Assembly: GCA_003049485.1 (NCBI GenBank)
Contig: PYST01000065.1
Coordinates: 1-64,000, forward strand
Length of the DNA stretch: 64,000 bases
Source: Ophioceras dolichostomum
Taxonomy: Eukaryota > Ascomycota > Sordariomycetes > Magnaporthales > Ophioceraceae
Direction of reading: 5' to 3'
The notes below the pieces were generated by a model. That model was not told the DNA's origin. It saw only the letters and a list, made by a program, of their open reading frames with translations, and did no database searches. Positions 20,171 through 34,000 of this stretch are shown here, in pieces (positions within the stretch are counted from its first letter, which is position 1; every line of letters begins with the position of its first letter). The translations under genes and the position numbers were made by a program.

Positions 20171-22544
20171 ATGGCAGCAACACCCAAGCTCTCCCATGGA
20201 GAACAGGGACCAATCCGGAGAGCGTGTAACCGCTGTCATGCACAGAAGCTGAGCTGTCGACGCAGCGGGGACGAGCCATGTGAACGGTGTGTCAGGTTGA
20301 AGACCGAATGCAAGTCTAGCCCGTCACTGCGATACCGAAAACAGCACTCTCGTCACCAATCTGCCCACGACAGGATACCAACAGCAGCAGGAACATCGGC
20401 ATCAGCAGCATCTGCTGCAACTGCATCTGCGTCCAGGCCAACAGCAGAAGAGACAGATGCAAGAGTAGTATCGGCAGGGTCAATGTCTTACGGACATGAC
20501 AGGAGACCATGCGCTGACGACACTGCCGGCTTATCCCAACATGTCCCTCACTTTGGTATGCAAATCGTTTTATTCTTTCTCCTATCTCCTTAATTTTGCA
20601 TCCTCGCCCCCAATATACGCCCGCTCCTGAATCTCATCCCATCCGTTCCAATATTCTCCTCCTCGCTGGCCTATGTCCCCACTCCTTGTCTGCCGCTTAC
20701 CCGGCCGACTGTACCTTCTTTGCTATCTCTCTCTTAGCGCCCGTCGGCCATGATCTAACTTCGCCGAAGCCGCTGCACCATCTTCGGCAGGAATAGGCGC
20801 ATCAATGGACGACCTCGGCGATACAAACCTCGTCAAGGTGCCTTCGTCCTCGTCGTCGACAGATACTAGCTCGAGCCTGGCCGCCGCCGCCGCATCGGAC
20901 GCCATGCTGGACATGGCAAGCTTCGGCTTCGGCTTTGGCGCTCACCAGCTCGACGCCTTAGTATTCCCTCCGAATGCATCTACCAGCCCTGAGCTAGCTC
21001 AACAGTCAATCTCGCATACCCGTCCAGTTGGAAGCGTTTCCGGAGTTGTTATCTCCAACTTCTCCCCTGCCCAGCACCACCACCAGCAGCTCCAGCTGCA
21101 ACAGGAGCACCAGCAGCACCAGGAACGGCAACATCAACAACACAATATCGCCCTCGGCGGTCCATGGAGCTCGCCCACCTCCGCCAGCTCCCGCACGGAC
21201 GTAACATTTATGTCCCCTGTCCCTGCCGAAGACAGCGGGAGCCAGCCTTTCCGGTCCCCAACATTTGCCGCCCAGCACCAGCACCAGCACCAGGTGCAAC
21301 ATCACCAGTTCCAACAGCACCACCAACGGCACCAACAAGCATATCAGCATCAGCAGCCGGCCCAGCACCAACACCACCACCCCACCATCTTCCACCAGCT
21401 CCAGGCAACGGGACACCCAGCTGGGCCAGAGGACGTCAGCCGCCACCAAGCCGGGGCGCATCACCATCGACGAATCATGTTACGCGCACCGCATTCCTCA
21501 GATATCACTACCCAGGCGTTATGGCTCCGTTCCATCTCCGAGATAAACACAGGCCTGTGGGAGCTGGCTACCAGGGTCCCGTATCAGGTCCAGTCGGAGC
21601 GCGGCGAGACCGACCACATAGTACTATTCGCTCACTCTCACCTTTCGCCGGCGGACTCGGCCGGGCTGGCGCTCAACCTGGACCAGCAATCTGGCTTCCC
21701 CCTCGACCAGATGTTTGCACTATCTCGGCGTCTGGTCGAGGCTTTGAAATTGCCGACCTCTAGTGCCTGGGGGGCTAGGCCTGGCAACCACAACACCGAA
21801 AGGGGGGACGGGCGAGACCACCCCGGTGAGGATATGTCAGGCTCCCGGTCCTCAGCCGCTGACATTTTGCCTTCTCCCGGTTCAGCAGGACAGGGGCAGC
21901 AGGCCATCACGGCCGCAGCGCCATCTGCGGACTCCGGGTCGGCTCTCCTCGTTCTGTCCACATACGTTCGGCTCCTAGAGCTTTATCAGAAGGTCTTCCG
22001 TCTCGTGGACATCGAAATCTCCCTCGCGGACGGTGGCATTGGTGCGCTAGAGTCCTTCAGGCTCTGCAAGCTGCCGGACGTCTCGCTTGGGACATTCCCC
22101 GTGGCATCCTCTCCTGTTCTCCAGATGATCCTTACCATTAGGGTCGCCGAGGAGTTCCTCACACACCTGCGATCAGCGGTGGATGCCCTAGCCGCCTCCA
22201 GACTACCTACCACTACCACTCTCTCAAGAACTCACTCACAGGCGGCACAGTCCGTACCCACACCAGTCCCACCATCCCCAGCACCAGTCAGCCCCGTTGA
22301 CGGGAGGAGGAGCACTATGACAGGAATAGCGGCGGCGGCGGCAGCGGCACATCACCAAGACCCCAGCACGGCAAGCACAGGCACAGCAGGCTCAGGGGCA
22401 GGCTCTGGTTCGGGTTCGGGCTCAGTGGCGACTTTCACGAGCGTCATAGAGGTCACAATCGCCGAAATCAAAGCGAGGGAGATGCAGATCCGCGCCGATC
22501 TCGTCGAGCTCAGGGCCAGGCTGGAGAGAAGTTCGCCAAGGTGA
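20171..22544 (+). CDS. Zn2Cys6 transcription factor, candidate cluster regulator
   Basis: Two exons, 20171-20555 and 20791-22544, joined across a 235 nt intron (donor G|GTATGC, acceptor GGCAG|GA, phase 1) give 712 residues. I started at ATG 20171. The DNA-binding cluster lies at residues 19-47: CNRC-x6-C-x7-CERC-x6-C with a basic loop. It follows the N-terminus directly, as in pathway-specific fungal regulators. Residues about 222-327 are a His/Gln-rich low-complexity tract (CAC/CAG repeats), a likely activation or phase-separating segment. The C-terminal half carries the helical pattern seen in many cluster-linked C6 factors (LSTYVRLLELYQKVFRLV; SSPVLQMILTIRVAEEFL). Position and orientation, 2.5 kb upstream of the PKS, make it the obvious candidate activator of that gene. 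This is inference; no binding sites were identified. Confidence 0.85.
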
Positions 22545-23433
22545 AAAAACACCACAGAGAAAAGGGTCTTACTTACTGATAAAATCAAAGGAGAGTGTGA
22601 TGTCGCTCACCATCTTCAAAAGAACATGAGCAGAGTGACGAAATGGTCTTGTATAGAGATCCTGAATCAGGGGATGTTCATTTTCTCGAGGAGGACCTTT
22701 TCGGTCGCTTTCTAACTAAGCGATAGCAAATCGCTCCTTCCCCAAGGAGGTGTGAAAAAAAGATCCAGGTGCACGCACAGGGCAACTACCTCACCATCAG
22801 GCAGGGCAGATTTGTAGCACAAGTTGATTCTCTCGGAGGCCATCGAGGCAGGCCCCAGGTCGTATGAATAGTACCAAAACAACATGAACGCACTTTTGGT
22901 TTAAGGTAGGTCGCACACCCACCAACTGCCCCAACTGCACTGATTCAACACCATCACACAAAGTTTGAGATTTTCATGATAGCTCGAACTATATACAGCT
23001 CACGAGGGGAGACCAGTCGGCGAAAATTGTTTCTCAGCGGGCCGTTTGGGCGGCTGGCGTTGAGATCGTGGCGACAAATCTTTTGCTACTGACTGGACGT
23101 TGGGAACCCAGGGCGGGACCGGACGTTTCCAACGAGGGGGAGGAGAGCCAGATAGATCATGACGCCCGAAAGAGACAGAGGGGAGGAGACAGGAGAAAAA
23201 CCGACTACCGGGGGCAGGTGGAAAAAATGGCGTGAGTGTAGGTCAAGAACCATTCGGACTGGGCACTAACTCGGGGGTGGGTTCAGCTCAGGTTGACAAG
23301 GACCTGGGCGTCAGACCGGGCGAGATCTGGCCCTGCGCTGCCCCCCGCCCGCCGCTACGAGAGCCTCCTGCGGTCCTAAGCTGCATGTGTCTATCTGGCC
23401 CGGCTTGGTACGTACCACTTTCCTTTTCCTGCC

Positions 23434-23478
23434 NNNNNNNNNNNNNNNNNNNNNNNNNNNNNNNNNNNNNNNNNNNNN
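23434..23478. other. assembly gap (45 N)
   Basis: Forty-five N, directly followed by a run of 19 C and a (TC)n tract. The true length is unknown; the gap probably reflects unreadable low-complexity DNA. Confidence 1.
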
Positions 23479-23516
23479 CCCCCCCCCCCCCCCCCCCTCT
23501 CTCTCTCTCTCTCCCG
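23479..23516. repeat. poly-C plus (TC)n low-complexity tract
   Basis: C19 followed by about 16 bases of TC repeat at the edge of the gap. Confidence 0.95.
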
Positions 23517-25007
23517 TCTCCCTCTTCATCGATGGTCTGCGCAGCGTCTAGACCTTCTTCCACATAATGCTCCAGCCCCAACCAAACTCGGACGGACCAT
23601 TACTCCGCCGGCTGGCGTTGCCTTTTTCCTTCCTCACCCTTTTTCGGCCCCCCTGCCCCATTTCATCCACACAAATACACAAGGTCTTCCCGACTTGGAA
23701 TTTCTTCCTCCTACTGCCTCTCCTGCACGTGCGGAATTCCGAATCCATCCTATCCACCGTCGGCCCTTCCCGTCCATCACTGCCACAACCATCACAACCA
23801 CCACCACACAGCACAATCCCCAATATGTACCGCGTCGTACCTCTCCTCCTTCTCACGCTGGGGCTCGTACGCGCTTGCACGGGCAGGCAAGGATGGCGGG
23901 CGGGCGAGCGGACAACAAGTGGGCTCCCTCGGTAGCACACATCGTCCCGTCACCACTTCCTAATACCTTGCGTTGCGTGGTGAGCACATGGGTTCAAGGC
24001 TCGGTGTTTCCTCACCGAACTCAGGTTCCTTGTGTGGCCGCCGCCTCCCATCTCTGGGGTCCCTGCCATGTTACCATCTGTGTTTACCACTTACCACCCA
24101 CCCTTCTTCGCGATGTTCTTTCCCTCGCGGGCCCTCACTACTGCAGGGGTATGTGGATATGTACAATGTACACTTCCTTTAGCAAAAACACACGGACGGA
24201 CGGACCGCACTGTGACCGGTTGGTCAAATGGCCTATCGGGATGGGCTGGGCTGGGCCTAGAACAGGACTCCTCTCCCATCCCTGCGCTCTTATTCAATGG
24301 ACCCAAACATCGCGAGCCGTGCATTAGTTGCAAACACTACTACCTTCTGTCCATAAAAGGTTTAGATGACTTTCTTCTCTCGACCTTCGCCCGCCGGCCA
24401 GAGGCCTTGTGGCACTTACATATGAACACCGTCTTGCAACACCTTCTCTCTCTCTCCCCTCTCGTCTCTCGTCCCTCGTCTCTCCTCTTCCTACCACTCG
24501 TCCTCAGAGCCTCTTCCGTCTCATCGCCAGCCCTCACGACCTGCCCAGACCATTCTCTTTTGGACTCACCTCGCTCCCACCGCACTCTCATTTCATACTA
24601 CACCCACAGGCAGAGGCAGTAAATATCTGCCTCGAACCTGCTCGAACCTGCCTTGATAAGGGTTGAGACCGTTTAAGACGGCACCCGGTTCCTCGGCCCT
24701 GGGGTCCTCCACGCCCGTGCTTGTGACATCGCGCTCGCACTCCTCCACACAGTCGGGACTTGAGAACCCACCTCACTCCTCCACTTAGATAAGACCTCAA
24801 ACAACGTCTTAGAATTGCCCCTACAGACAGGTGCGTACACCGCATTGGCACGGCTCAGCACAGACACGGCGGAGACACGGCGCAACTGTGCTAACTTCTT
24901 CTCTCGCCCGAAGTGTCCATCACCTACTTCTTTCTGTCATACAGCAGACACGTTCTTCCTACACACTTCAAGGGTCTTTCTCCTTTTACTATCTCTCTCT
25001 CTCCATC

Positions 25008-28000
25008 ATGTCGTACCACATCCCTTCCTCGGAGCCGGTGGCTGTCGTGGGCAGCAGCTGTCGGTTCGCAGGGGGTGTCTCATCACCCTCCAAGCTCTGG
25101 GCCCTGCTAGAACGGCCAGTCGACCTGACGAGAGAAGTGCCTGCCAACCGTTTCAGCATCAAGGGCTTCTTTCACGAGGACGGAGAGCACCACGGAACGA
25201 CCAACTCTCCAAAGGGGTACTGGTTGGAGGGAGACCACCGTGCCTTTGACACCTCCTTTTTCAATATCACGCCCAAAGAGGCGGAGGCCATAGACCCTCA
25301 ACAGAGGATGCTGCTAGAGGCCGTCTACGAGTCGCTGGAGTCGGCAGGCTACACGATCCAGCAGTACTCGGGCCAGAAAGTGGCCGTCTTCGCGGGCATA
25401 ATGACGGCCGACTACGACACCCTCTCACAGCGGGACGACATTACGGCATCCCAGTACTACGCCACGGGGAACGCCCGGTCCATCATCTCCAACCGCCTCA
25501 GCTACTTCTACAACTTCCAGGGCCCGTCCATGACGATCGACACGGCCTGCTCCAGCAGCCTGGTCGCGCTGCACCAGGCCGTGCTGAGCCTGAGGAGCGG
25601 CGAGAGCGTCATGGCCTGCGTCGCGGGCGCAAACCTGATGCTCACCCCGGAGCAGTTCATTGTCGAGTCTAGCCTGCATATGCTGAGCCCCTCGGGCCGA
25701 TGCAGGATGTGGGACGCCGGTGCGGACGGCTACGCCCGCGGCGAGGGTGTCGCCGCGCTGCTCATCAAGCCCCTGAGCCGCGCCCTTGCAGACGGGGACA
25801 ACATACAGGCCATAATCCGCGAGACGGGCGTCAACTCGGACGGCAGGACGAAGGGCATTACCATGCCAAACCCGCAGGCCCAGGCCGCCCTAATAAGGGA
25901 CACCTACAGCAGAACGGGCCTGGACCCACGCTCGCAAGACCACAGGCCACAGTACTTCGAAGCGCACGGGACGGGCACCCATGCGGGCGACCCTCGCGAG
26001 GCGGCGGCTATCGCTGAGGCTTTCTTCGGCTCCCAAGAGGAGCAAGAACAACAACAGGAAGAGGCTAGGCACCTCCAAACTGCTGACGCCGATACTCCTG
26101 ATGACCAGCAACAACCCCTCAAGAAGCTCCTCGTCGGATCGGTCAAGACGGTGATAGGCCACACCGAGGGGGCAGCAGGCCTCGCGGGCGTGCTCAAGGT
26201 CATCCAGGCGATGCGGCACGGCCAAGTGCCCCCCAACCTTCACCTGGAGAATCTCAATCCCAGCGTGAAGCCCTTCTACGCCAACCTCCAGATCCCGACC
26301 GCCGTCATGCCCTGGCCGGCACCTCGGCCTGGACACCCGCAACGAGCGAGCGTGAACTCGTTCGGCTTCGGAGGCACAAACTCGCACGCCATCGTGGAGT
26401 GCTATACGCCTGAGATCCACGACTCGGTGGGCCTGCACTTTGCTCCTGCTGGCAGCGTACGATTCCCGCGCCAGCCAATTCCTATCCAGGCGGCCTCGGT
26501 AGCCTCAGAGAACAGCACCATAGAAGCTGCGGGTAGCAGTAATAGTCATGGCATAAAGATACCCCTGCTCCTCTCCGCGAACTCGCAAAAGTCGCTGCTG
26601 GCCCTGGCGAGCGAGTTCCGGGACTTCCTCTCCACCCAACGCGACGGCGGCCACCCGGCGGCGTTCGAGCAAGCCCTACATCATCTGTACGCAGACAGGG
26701 CGGTGTTTCCGTTCCGCCTGGCCATCCCGGGCGGCAGTCAAGAGGACATTCTCCGCACCTTGGACACCGTCCTCCGCCGCGCGACGACTTCCCCAGGAGC
26801 GGCGGTCGAGCTGGGCACGCGGGCGGGCCCAACCAAGGACAAGCTGAAGATCCTGGGCGTGTTCACGGGCCAGGGTGCCCAATGGGCGACCATGGCGAAA
26901 GGCTTGCTCATGACCTGCCCGACCTTCCAGCAGTCGATCACGGCTCTGGACAAGCAGCTGCAGGCCTGCATCGACCCTCCCGACTGGACCCTGGCGCAAG
27001 AGATCCTCGCAGAAGGCGCATCATCCCGCGTGAACATCGCCGCCATCGCTCAGCCGCTGTCCACCGCCATCCAGCTCGCCCTCGTAGACCTCCTCACCGC
27101 CATCGGCGTCTCGTTCCACACGGTGGTCGGCCACTCGTCCGGCGAGATCGCCGCCGCCTACGCAGCGGGCCGCCTCACGGCGCGCGACGCGGTCCTGATC
27201 GCGTACTTCCGCGGCCGGTACGCGAACCTGGCGCGCGGCGCCGCCGGCGCCAAGGGCGGCATGATCGCCGTGGGCCTGTCCCGCGCCGAGGCCGAGAAGC
27301 TGTGCGAGGGCACCGATGGGCTGCGCGGCCGCGTCGTGCTCGCGGCCAGCAACTCCCCCACCAGCACGACCATCTCGGGCGACCTGGACGCCGTGGGCGA
27401 GGTGCATCGCCTCCTCGCCGAGAAGGGCACGTTCGCGCGGCCGTTGGTCATCGATACGGGCTACCATTCCCACCATATGCTCCCTGCCGCCGACGAGTAC
27501 CGCAAGGCGTTGCTGGCGTCTGGGATCAAGCCACTTAGTCCCGGCGAAGGGGCAGCGAGGTGGTGCTCGTCTGTGTATGGCGACAGCTCTCGCGCCGCAG
27601 ACGTCGTTGGCGACGAGGAGCTCGCTGGCGAGTACTGGATCGCCAATATGTGTAGGCCGGTGTTGTTCAGGGAGGCTCTCGAGGAGGCGCTGTACAATGC
27701 CGGCAACGGCAGCGACTCCTTCGACGTTGCCCTCGAGGTCGGCCCGCACCCACAGCTGAAGGGCCCCGCGACGCAGACCATCAAGAGCGTGGTCGGCGAC
27801 AAAAACGTTCCACCGTACTCGGGCCTGCTTGGCCGCAAGAAGAACGACGCCGTGGCGTTCTCGGAATTCCTGGGCTTCATGTGGACGCACTTTGGTTCCT
27901 CAGCCGTCAGGCTCGGCGGTACCAACCGGGCGAGTCATCCTCCTAAGACTACCGCTTCTGGCGGTGACGCGCCCGAGTCTCTCCTCGAGCTCATGCCCCG

Positions 28001-31000
28001 CTACGCCTGGGACCACTCGCAGGTCCACTACCGCGAGTCCCGCGTCTCGCGCCAGTACCACTTCCGCACACACGCCCCGCACGAGCTGCTCGGCGTGCGC
28101 ACTCGGGACGACACCGAGTACGAGCTGCGCTGGCGCAACATCCTCAAGACAGAGAGCATCCCTTGGGTGGAGCACCACCGGTTCCAGGGCCAGGCCCTCC
28201 TGCCCGCCTCGGCATACTGCGTCATGGCGCTCGACGCCGCGCGGGTGTACCTCAACGGCCGCGCCGCCAGCGTCGTCGAGTTGGAGGAGGTGGAGTTCCT
28301 GAGCGGCATCACCATCGAGCCCGGCTCGTACGGCATCGAGGTCTTGTTCGCGCTCTCCGTCTCGCCGCCGCAGAAGGAGAAGCATCAGCAGCAGCAGCAG
28401 CAGCGGCGCCAGTCCAGCACTAGTCCGATCGAGGCCGTCTTCACGGTGACGTCGGCGTACGCGGACGGCTCGACGCCCATGCGCAAGAACTTCCAGGGCA
28501 GCATGCGCATCGTCCTGGGCGAGCCGGCCGCCGAGTGCCTGCCGGCCAGGCCGCCCTCGCACGCGGAGACGATGACGGTCGGCGCCGAGGCGTTCTACCA
28601 CATGATGAGCGGGCTTGACCTGGACTACACGGGCCCCTTCAGGGGCATCCGCACCATCGAGCGCAGGCTCGACTTCGCGTCCACGACACTCCTCAAGAAC
28701 CACCCGGAGGACACGACGGGCCTGAGCCTGAGCCCCGCCGTGCTGGACACGTGCTTCCAGTCGTGCTTCTCGGCCTTCTCGTCCGCGGGCGACAGGGCGC
28801 TGTGGACGTCCTTCCTGCCGCGGTCTGTGGCCAAGATGCGCTTCAACCTGGCCGTTCTGAGCGATGACAAGAAGGAGTCAGAACAGACCACCACCGCTGA
28901 GACTACTATCGTGGACGCTTACCTGACGGACTTCAAGCCCATGTCCAAGGAGGGCGCCGCGACCATCACGGGCGACCTCGCCATCTACAACGAGGCCGGC
29001 GAGATGGAGGTCCAGGTCGAGGGGATGACCATCGCGTCCTTCGCGGCGACGAAGCCCGAGGACGATTATGAGCTGTATCTGCACACGGTCATGCGGGTCG
29101 ATCCTGAGGACGAGATTGTCGGCATGGAGGCCGAGGAGGAGGCTGCTGTCCAGCGGAGCCTGCTCGAGAGCTGTGAGCGCGTTGCGGCGTTTTATAAGCA
29201 GACGCAGCAGCCGATGGGCAGTGTCAGCCCCCTTTCACCCACAACTACTCTTTTCCCGTTCTCGGGAGCTGGTTCGACGATGGCTCCGATGGCTTCTCTT
29301 TCTCCGTCCGCCGCCACCAAGATCCTCTCAGCCTGGCCAGACGAGACGGAAGAGTCACTCCGTGACTTCATCGCCTCGTCCCCGCACAGCGGGCCCCTCG
29401 GGTTCCTCAGCACCCTGGGCAAGAACCTCCCCGACGTCCTCCCGGCGATGCTGCCGGCCGTCATCTACGAGGCCCGCACGCAGCACCGGTTCCAGACGCA
29501 CCTGGCCGCGATCGTGCGGCAGGTCGCGCACAGATACCCGCGCATGAACGTGCTGGGCGTCACCGACCCGGAGATGGTGCTGGACGAGCACATCGTCGCG
29601 GGCTTGGGGACGTCGTTTGGCTCTTTCACTATCGTGGCTGCCTCGTCGGCGACTGATGAGAGCAATGGCGACGCTAAGGCGAAGACCACGAAGAAGAAGA
29701 TGGGTTGGGAGAGGCGCGTGAGCTTGACGGAGCGCCAGCGCGAGAAGATCGGTGTTGTGAAGAGGTCGGACCTTCGTCTGGACGACGACGGCGGTGACGC
29801 TCCGCAGTCCCAGGCACCGGCACAGTCCCAGACACAGTCGCAGTCGTCGTTGTCCCTCACCAACTTCGACCTCGTCGTGCTGTCCACCTCAGCCCTGGGG
29901 AGCGGCGGCAGTTTCAACAGCAACTCCTCATCCCCCACAGCGATGCTCAAGCGCGTGCGCAGCCTGATGAAGCCGGGAGCGTTTCTGGTTCTCATCCACG
30001 TCTCGGCCAGCCCCCTGCGAGAAAGGCTCCGTCGCTGCGCAGCAGCAGCAGCACCGAGCAGCAGCTACCCACCCCCGGAGTCGGCATTCCCGCCTACGCC
30101 GCCCGATTGGCCCGACATCCTGGAAGAGTGTGGTTTCGTCCGCGGCCCGCGCAACGCGGACCAGTATTACCCCCCTGGCTTCGCCGTCACGGTGCGCCAG
30201 ACCGGGTGCCCTCAGAAGGCGGCTATTCGTCGCCCTTTGCTTCTTCTTGACGCTTTTACGGTTTCCGTTAGGGATCAAGATCACTCGCTCTCTGAGGATG
30301 CTATTACTCAGCAGGGGCAAGACCTCGGCATGTCGCTGTCGCCGTTGTCTGACAACGGGATCCTCATCGTTGGAGGCGGCATCTGTGCACGCACAGCTGC
30401 GATGGCAACAGAGATCCAGACACAACTCGACGCCCTCGCCACGGCCAAGAAGTGCGCCCGGGCCGACTTCATCGAGACCGCTGCACCTGAGGCCATCGCC
30501 AGCTGCACCGCGGCCATCATCCTCACGGACCTTGACCAGCCCACACTCTCAACCATGACCGCCGAGCGCCTCGAGGCTCTGCGAGCCCTCCTCCGCCCTG
30601 ACATGGTTGTCCTCTGGGTGACGCACCGCGCGCGGGACCAAAACCCGGAGCACGCCGCGTCGTTCGGCTTCGCGCGCACGCTACTGGCCGAAATCCCCTC
30701 CCTGACGCTGCAGATGCTGGACCTAGACGACATCTTCGGCAGTCCAGACGCCAGCTCCCGCCTCATCAGCGAGAGCTTCGCGCGCCTCCTGCTTCGAGAA
30801 TCCGGCAGTGCCGGCGCGGGCGCGCAGGAGACGCTCATCAAGGACGGCGCTCTGCTGTGGTCGCACGAGCCCGAGATCCACATCGACGCCTCGGGGCGCC
30901 GGCTCGTTCCCCGCGTGCTCCCCTACAGGCCGGGCATCGACCGCGTGAACGCCGCGCGGCGGATCGTCTCCCGCCCCGTCAACACCGTCGAGACCTGCGT

Positions 31001-34000
31001 CGAGATCGTGCCGACCCAGTCTTCCACCGACGGCTCGACGCACTACTCCACCAGGCTCAACGACGTCGTCGTCGGGCCCTCCTCCAACATCATCAACATC
31101 ATCCCCGGCCAGACGACGATCCAGGTGCACTACAGCTCCGTCGACGTGCTGAACCTGGGCTGCTGCTACGACGACGACGACGACCACCCTTCCATTACTA
31201 CTTCTGCCTCCTCCTCTCACGTCGTCGTCGTCGGCCGGGACGTCGCCACGGGACGCCCCGTCGTCGCGCTCTCGCAGACAAACGGCTCGTTCGTGCAGGT
31301 GCCTTCCCTGCTGGTCCACGAGCTCGCTTCTTCTACCTCAGCACCAGACGCCGACGCCGCCCTCCTGGCGGATTCGGCCGCGTTCGCCAGCTGGCTGCTC
31401 CGCTACCTCGCCGCGCTGTCGATCCTCGAGCGCAGCAACAACAACACTCGCGCTCGCGTGCTGCTCATCGAGCCTGACGAGGGGCTCTATGAATGCGCGA
31501 GTGAGGTCTTCGCCTCCCGCTCCCACTCCTACCTCACCACCTCACCAACGATGCATCACCACGGCGAGTCCGCGTCCGTCCAGGTCTCAGCCTGCACGAC
31601 GCACCTCGCCACCGCCAAACGCCATCCAGATTGGACGTTCGTGCACCCCTGCTCCGCACCGCGCACACTGAAGGCGCTTTTCGGCGGCTTTTCTTCCGGT
31701 GGTGGCAAGAGCGGCAAAAACGACGTGCACGTCCCTGCTGCGGCCGTTTCGGTGTTCGATTTCCTGTCGTCGGACGACGAATCGTACTCCCCCGAGATCT
31801 CGGAGCTGATCCTGGACTGCCTCCCGCACGACACCGAGTACCACTCCGCCTTCTCCCTGCTCAGCTCCGCGGGCCAGGCGCTCCCGGCTGCTGCGGGGGG
31901 CGAGGTGGACGGGTCGGGGCTGTTGGGCGCGCTCCTGGCTAAGGCTGTTGAGCGCGCTGCTGCTAAGGTGCTCACTTCTCTTCATGACGACGTCGGAGGA
32001 GGAGTAGCTGGCGGAGCTGGTGCTGCTGCTGCTAGAGGCGTTGTATCCCCGCCTGCTTCGCCCACTGCGTCCCCCTCCAGGGTCGTCGCAGCCCCAGCCG
32101 AGGGAGCGTCGTCGAAGTCTTCTCCTTCTCCTTCTTCAGTCTCGGGAGTTGTGACCGTCCCAGCCCTTCTCCAAGTCTCCCGCCCCTCAAACGCACACTT
32201 CCAAATCCTCTCCTGGCGCGCAGAGCGCACCATCCCGCACACCATCTCCCCTTCTGCGGGTGGAGCCAACACCACCACCACAAACCTCCTGCGTCCGTAC
32301 AAGACGTACGTCCTCATCGGCATCACGCGCGACCTGGGCCAGTCCCTCACGCGGCTGTTCGTCTCCCAGGGCGCCAGACACGTCGTGCTCGCCTCGCGCA
32401 ACCCACCAGCGGAGACGGACCTGCTGTGGAAGGCCGAGCTGGAGGCCGCGACGCCTGGGTTGGAGGTGCGCGTCGAGAGGCTCGACGTCACGGACCTGGC
32501 GGACGTGAGGAGGTTCAAGAGGAGACTTGAAGAAGAAGAATGTGGAATGCCGCCCGTGGGTGGCGTGGTGAACGGCGCGATGGTGCTGGAGGATAAGGTG
32601 TGGGCGCAGATGGAGCTTGAGACGTTACACCGGGTGTTGAGGCCGAAGACGGTGGGTAGTTGGAATTTGGATAGGGTGTTTGGCTGTTATGGTGCTGATG
32701 ATGAGGAGGAAGAGAGTCGCGAGGAGGGAGGAGATGGAGAGGGAGAGAAGGTGGTTGTTGGTGATCATCACGATGAGTTGGAGTTCTTTATCATGACCTC
32801 CAGCTTTGCTGCTGTTGGTGGTCATGCGGGACAGGCGAACTATGCTGCTGCCAATATGGTGAGTGGCCCCTTTCTTCCGTATTCGCTTACCATCTCCCTC
32901 CCAACTGTCACTTTTTTTTATTCAACTGCCCGGTTTCTCCATTTCACCCACATTTCCCAAATGGGTCATTTTTCCTATTAGCCAGCTGACCGACCGACTG
33001 ATTGATGATGATGAACACAGTACATGAACGGTCTGGCCGCATCGCGCCGCCGCCGAGGCCTCGCCGCCTCAGTCCTCAACATAGGTGTCATCTACGGCCT
33101 GGGCTTCCTCCACCGCGAGAAGGACAACCTCTACATCGGCCTAGAGCGCGAGGGCTACCCGCCCGTGTCGGAGCGCGACGTGCACCACATGTTCCTAGAG
33201 GCCATCTCCGCCGGACGCGCACCCCTTTCAAACTACTCAGACAGCAGCAACGGAGACAGCCACAGCGTCCCGCACATCCTCGACCTGACCACCGGCCTGA
33301 GCCGCTACAGGGTCAGCGACAAGCACCAGCTGCACTGGCACCGCGATCCGCGCTTCTCGCACTACACCCTCGACGCCACCAACGGCGACAGCGATGACGG
33401 CGGCGACGATGGCGGCAAGAAGGGTGGTGGTGCTTCGAGCAACGGCGCGCGGGAGAAGCTGGCCCGAGCCATCACCGAGGGGGATGTCGTGGCCGTCGTG
33501 ACGGAAGAGGTCGCCGGCAAGCTGCAGGCCCTGCTGCAGCTGCAGTCGGCCGTGCCACTTGATGCCAGCGTGTCGGACCTGGGCGTCGACTCGCTGATGG
33601 CTGTTGAGATCCGCGCGTGGATCTACAAGACTTTTGGTGGCAGGGACGTGCCTGTTATGAAGATTTTGGGGGCGAGTAGTATTGCTAAATGTGAGTCCTT
33701 CCTTTTTTTTTGTCTCTCCCCCTCCCCACTTTCCCCTTTCCCTCGTTCCCCCTTTTCCCACTTCTTCCGCTCCTTTCCGGCCCTCTCATCACTAACCTTC
33801 TTTTCCTTTGTCTTCTCCCCAGTGTGCGCGGATATCGCCAACCTCATCATCGCAGACCGCGCTGCCGCAGCGAAGGCGGAGTCCGAGGCCGGCACAACGA
33901 CGTCATCGGTGGACGAGGCGGCCAAGAAGAAAAGGACTGGTGATACTGCCTCGGTCGTGCCGACAGCTGTTGCCAAGGTGGGCTCGCACCCTCACGGGCA

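Larger units (their letters stand above)
22545..25007. other. regulator-PKS intergenic region, contains assembly gap
   Basis: No gene supported. Frames spanning the gap are artefacts of the Ns. A 36-codon signal-peptide-like frame begins at about 23824 (MYRVVPLLLLTLGLVRA), but is too short to call. The last several hundred bases are C/T-rich and should include the PKS promoter and leader. Confidence 0.55.

Noticed and set aside
23232..23581. Open frames across the N gap
   Set aside because: They exist only because Ns contain no stop codons.
27021..27890. Long open frame on the minus strand inside the PKS gene (289 codons), and similar ones at 25890-26438 and 27900-28703
   Set aside because: Shadow frames of GC-rich coding sequence; PKS domains on the plus strand explain the region fully.
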